From assembly GCF_030848565.1 (NCBI RefSeq), contig NZ_JAVDDV010000027.1, positions 1 to 36,887 of the forward strand: 36,887 nt of DNA, given 5' to 3'. Both the position numbers and the translations under genes were made by a program. The notes beneath the pieces are model-generated. The model saw nothing but the letters and a program-made list of their open reading frames with translations, made no database searches and had not been told where the DNA came from. Source of the stretch: Natronolimnohabitans sp. A-GB9. GTDB taxonomy: Archaea; Halobacteriota; Halobacteria; Halobacteriales; Natrialbaceae. Shown piece by piece: positions 34,888 to 36,887 of this stretch; position 1 is the stretch's first letter; every line of letters begins with the position of its first letter.

Positions 34888-36447
34888 TCAATCGGCAGAA
34901 AGGGAGTCGACGTTCTCGCCGTTCGAGTCGTCCTCAGGCATCCAGCGGCGAACGTACGGAATCGTGACGCCGGTGTTATCCTCGAGCAGATCGATCACAA
35001 CGGCGTCATCCGGCTCGAGACCACCGACGAGGCCGACGATGACGAGTGATGTGAGGCCGACAACGATCAGGGCGGGAAGCAGTGTCAGGAGCGAGAGTGT
35101 GGCCCACGAGGAGAGAGCTGCCGCGATCGGCAGCAAAATTAAGGGAAGAGCAACGTAGCTCCGAAGCGCCTCCGGTGAGAAGGGCGTGATGCCGTATTTG
35201 AACGCGAGGATACCGCAGATGACCACGTGGACAGTGACCAGCGAGGTGACGGACGCAATCCCAGCGCCCATGAAGCCATACCGGGGAATGAGCGCAAGGT
35301 TGATCCCCACGTTCACCACCAGGCCGACGACGTTCCCGATGGCGATCCAAGTGGTCGCGCCGACCGCGGAGAGGGTCTCCCGGTCTCGGCCGGCGGCAAC
35401 GCTCAGGAAGAAGCCAGCGGCGAGGATCGGCAGCACCGATGCAGCGTCGGTGTACGACGCCCCGAAGAACAGCGAGATCATGTCCTGCGGGAAGACTACC
35501 AGCAGGAGAAAGAGCGGAAACGTGACGACGTACACCCACTTCGTCGAGGTCGCGTAGATATCGTCGATCGCATCATGCTCACCGTCGGCGTCGAGTCGCG
35601 AGGCGATCGGCAGGTAGAGGAAACCGAACGCCGACAGCGCGACTGTCAGCCCGGTTGCAAGCGGGTACGCAGCGTTGTACAGCCCGACCTCGTAAGAGCT
35701 GCGGAAGTAGCCGAGCATCAACGTGTCCGTCTGGATGAGCAGGACACCGATCACGCTCGAGACGACCAATGGGAGCGAGAAGGTGAACAGTTCCCGGACA
35801 TGAGTCCGATATTTGCCCCGAAGGGGCATGAGCCGTTGGAGAAACACCAGCGAGACGACGAGCGTCAGCGCGGCCGCGAGGAGGTAGGCGGCACCGGCCG
35901 CGACGATTCCCATACCTGCGACGATCAAGAGGGCGATCAACGCGATGCGAAGGAATGGATCGAGGAAGTTCTGGATAACCGTCCGATAGATCGTGTTCTC
36001 GTATCCCCGAATCGCGGCGACGGCGATCCGGAAGCTGGCAGTAAACGGGATTGCGATCGCCAGCAGCCGGACGAACGACACCGCCTCGTTGGTCTCGAAT
36101 AGTTGTGTGGCGATCGCGTCGGCGAAGACGAACATCGCGCCGCCGAACAGCGCCGATAATCCAGCCGTGATCATCACGCCGCTCAGCCAGACCCCGCGTC
36201 GGTCTTCGACGGCCTTGTACCGGGGGATATACCGCGAGACACCCTGCGGACAGCCGGCGAGCGCGACCGTCAGAGCGAACATCAACAGCGCGAGACCGAC
36301 GCTCACCTCGCCGTAGGCGTCGGGAGAGAGGAGTCGTCCGATAACGATTCGCTCGCCCAAGTTCGCAGCCGTACTCACGATGCCGCCGACCATGACCAGC
36401 GCCGCACTCGAGAGCAATGCCGAAAGTTCTCTTTTCTGGTCTGACAT
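34888..36447 (-). CDS. Wzx-type polysaccharide flippase
   Basis: A 519-aa membrane protein with about 14 hydrophobic segments. It begins with a helix typical of the family (ALLSSAALVMVGGIVSTAANLGERIVIGRLLSPDAYGEVSVGLAL), contains the conserved amphipathic loops GVSRYIPRYKAVED and YNAAYPLATGLTVALSAFG, and IDDIYATSTKWVYVVTFPLFLLL in the second half. This matches the oligosaccharide flippases (MVF/MOP superfamily) that turn lipid-linked glycans from the inner to the outer face of the membrane. The C-terminus (after about 480) is a short acidic cytosolic tail. Convergent with the GT61 gene, about 100 bp apart. A strong TATA box lies upstream. It is the likely exporter for the glycan made by the cluster. 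Confidence 0.93.
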   Translation of the reverse strand: MSDQKRELSALLSSAALVMVGGIVSTAANLGERIVIGRLLSPDAYGEVSVGLALLMFALTVALAGCPQGVSRYIPRYKAVEDRRGVWLSGVMITAGLSALFGGAMFVFADAIATQLFETNEAVSFVRLLAIAIPFTASFRIAVAAIRGYENTIYRTVIQNFLDPFLRIALIALLIVAGMGIVAAGAAYLLAAALTLVVSLVFLQRLMPLRGKYRTHVRELFTFSLPLVVSSVIGVLLIQTDTLMLGYFRSSYEVGLYNAAYPLATGLTVALSAFGFLYLPIASRLDADGEHDAIDDIYATSTKWVYVVTFPLFLLLVVFPQDMISLFFGASYTDAASVLPILAAGFFLSVAAGRDRETLSAVGATTWIAIGNVVGLVVNVGINLALIPRYGFMGAGIASVTSLVTVHVVICGILAFKYGITPFSPEALRSYVALPLILLPIAAALSSWATLSLLTLLPALIVVGLTSLVIVGLVGGLEPDDAVVIDLLEDNTGVTIPYVRRWMPEDDSNGENVDSLSAD

Positions 36448-36840
36448 TAGTTGGAATTCAGAACTGAACTACAATCGTTGATCGGCACACATATTATAAG
36501 ATAGTGTTTACTTCTAATTATAAAATTTGATTGATCATACATTTATTCTGAATATTTGTCGCGCGAATACAGCGGATTGGCGTACCGAGCAATCGGAATC
36601 AAAGCGAGCAACCGAAGTAGAATTCGTTCGATTCATTGATTCGGTCAAGAATACTGTCTGGCTTTGTTATCGATCCGTTTCCCAATGAGTAAACGGGTCA
36701 TACCTCACGAACCTCCTCCTGTCTCTTGAGGTGAAATTCCGAATGATCGATCATCATCATCTAGTTATTTTACCTTATCTATATGTTAAATCCCTTTATT
36801 TAATGTATTATGATACTTCGGCTTGGGCTGGAAAGAGCCC
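36448..36840. other. AT-rich intergenic region at the right edge
   Basis: Nearly 400 bp, AT-rich at both ends, between the divergent flippase gene and the last partial gene. It contains the flippase TATA box at its left end and, near the right, a Shine-Dalgarno-like GAGGTGA followed by a 33-codon frame. The middle (36,560-36,720) shows nothing I can name. Confidence 0.45.
36492..36499 (-). promoter_or_regulatory. TATA box of the flippase gene
   Basis: Read on the - strand the region is CTTATAATATG, about 45 bp before the ATG at 36,447, which would give a leader of roughly 20 bases. Confidence 0.55.
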
Positions 36841-36844
36841 ATGA
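36743..36844 (+). CDS. Possible 33-residue leader peptide
   Basis: A short frame starting MIDHHHLVILPYLYVKSLYL and ending KSP. It is preceded by GAGGTGA, nine bases before its ATG, a seven-base match to the anti-Shine-Dalgarno end of haloarchaeal 16S rRNA. Its stop overlaps the start of the next gene as ATGA. The middle is hydrophobic. Its codons are unusually AT-rich, and a TATA-like TTTATTTAA lies within it, so it may be only chance and part of a promoter. Confidence 0.25.
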   Translation: MIDHHHLVILPYLYVKSLYLMYYDTSAWAGKSP

Positions 36845-36887
36845 AAGGGGTTTTGAACGGCTTCACGAAGCGAGGGTTTAAGATCCG
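36841..36887 (+). CDS. Start of an unidentified gene (partial at right edge)
   Basis: The last 47 bases read MKGVLNGFTKRGFKI in an open frame that runs off the window. A TATA-like TTTATTTAA at 36,795-36,803 would start transcription some 15-20 bases before this ATG, which fits an archaeal gene. A small hairpin (GGGCT/AGCCC) precedes the start. With only 15 residues the product cannot be named; the position suggests another glycan gene. It might also be a chance frame. Confidence 0.45.
   Translation, partial: MKGVLNGFTKRGFKI

Overview
The window is chromosome-like DNA from a halophilic archaeon (class Halobacteria; a Natrinema/Haloterrigena-type natrialbalean is my guess, not shown). The reasons are high GC, very acidic proteins, Bat-type HTH regulators, a Tat-exported protein, a PGF-CTERM tail, TATA-box promoters with short leaders, and an Orc1/Cdc6 initiator gene. 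There is no rRNA, tRNA, CRISPR array or intact transposase that I can support.

Left part (1-11,000) is mostly housekeeping and signalling. It holds the 3' end of a sugar-nucleotidyltransferase gene convergent with glmS (amino-sugar supply), a CPA2-type cation/proton antiporter with a cytosolic USP-like tail, a small acidic haloarchaeal protein, two Bat-like HTH regulators (one of 1067 aa with PAS/GAF sensors) and a universal stress protein.

The middle part (11,074-25,272) starts a cell-surface glycan region. It contains a GT4 glycosyltransferase, then an Orc1/Cdc6 gene with its own origin, then a tightly coupled three-gene operon (Gfo/Idh oxidoreductase, DUF362, SDR epimerase; ATGA overlaps), two polysaccharide deacetylase-like genes, an alkaline-phosphatase-superfamily hydrolase, a DUF1616 membrane protein with an acidic repeat tail, and a PGF-CTERM surface protein.

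The right part (26,174-36,887) continues with a DUF354 protein, a toroid-fold protein coupled to a second GT4 enzyme, a FemAB/GNAT-like transferase, a Tat-exported beta-helix protein with a recently duplicated domain, a GT61 enzyme, a Wzx-type flippase, and the first codons of another gene. Together these could build a glycan on a lipid carrier, modify it, flip it and place it on surface proteins; this is inference from families and clustering.

The most striking structure is at 12,334-13,961. The initiator gene is bracketed by 23-bp origin-recognition-like repeats, with an inverted pair around an AT-rich unwinding segment and four tandem 9-bp copies of the repeat core at the predicted start of the initiator transcript. 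This looks like a self-contained, autoregulated origin cassette with its own recognition sequence. Other new-looking items are two palindromic elements with shared termini, each in a convergent gene gap, and a 43-bp element that supplies the stop codon of two unrelated genes and keeps a peptide in a shifted frame.
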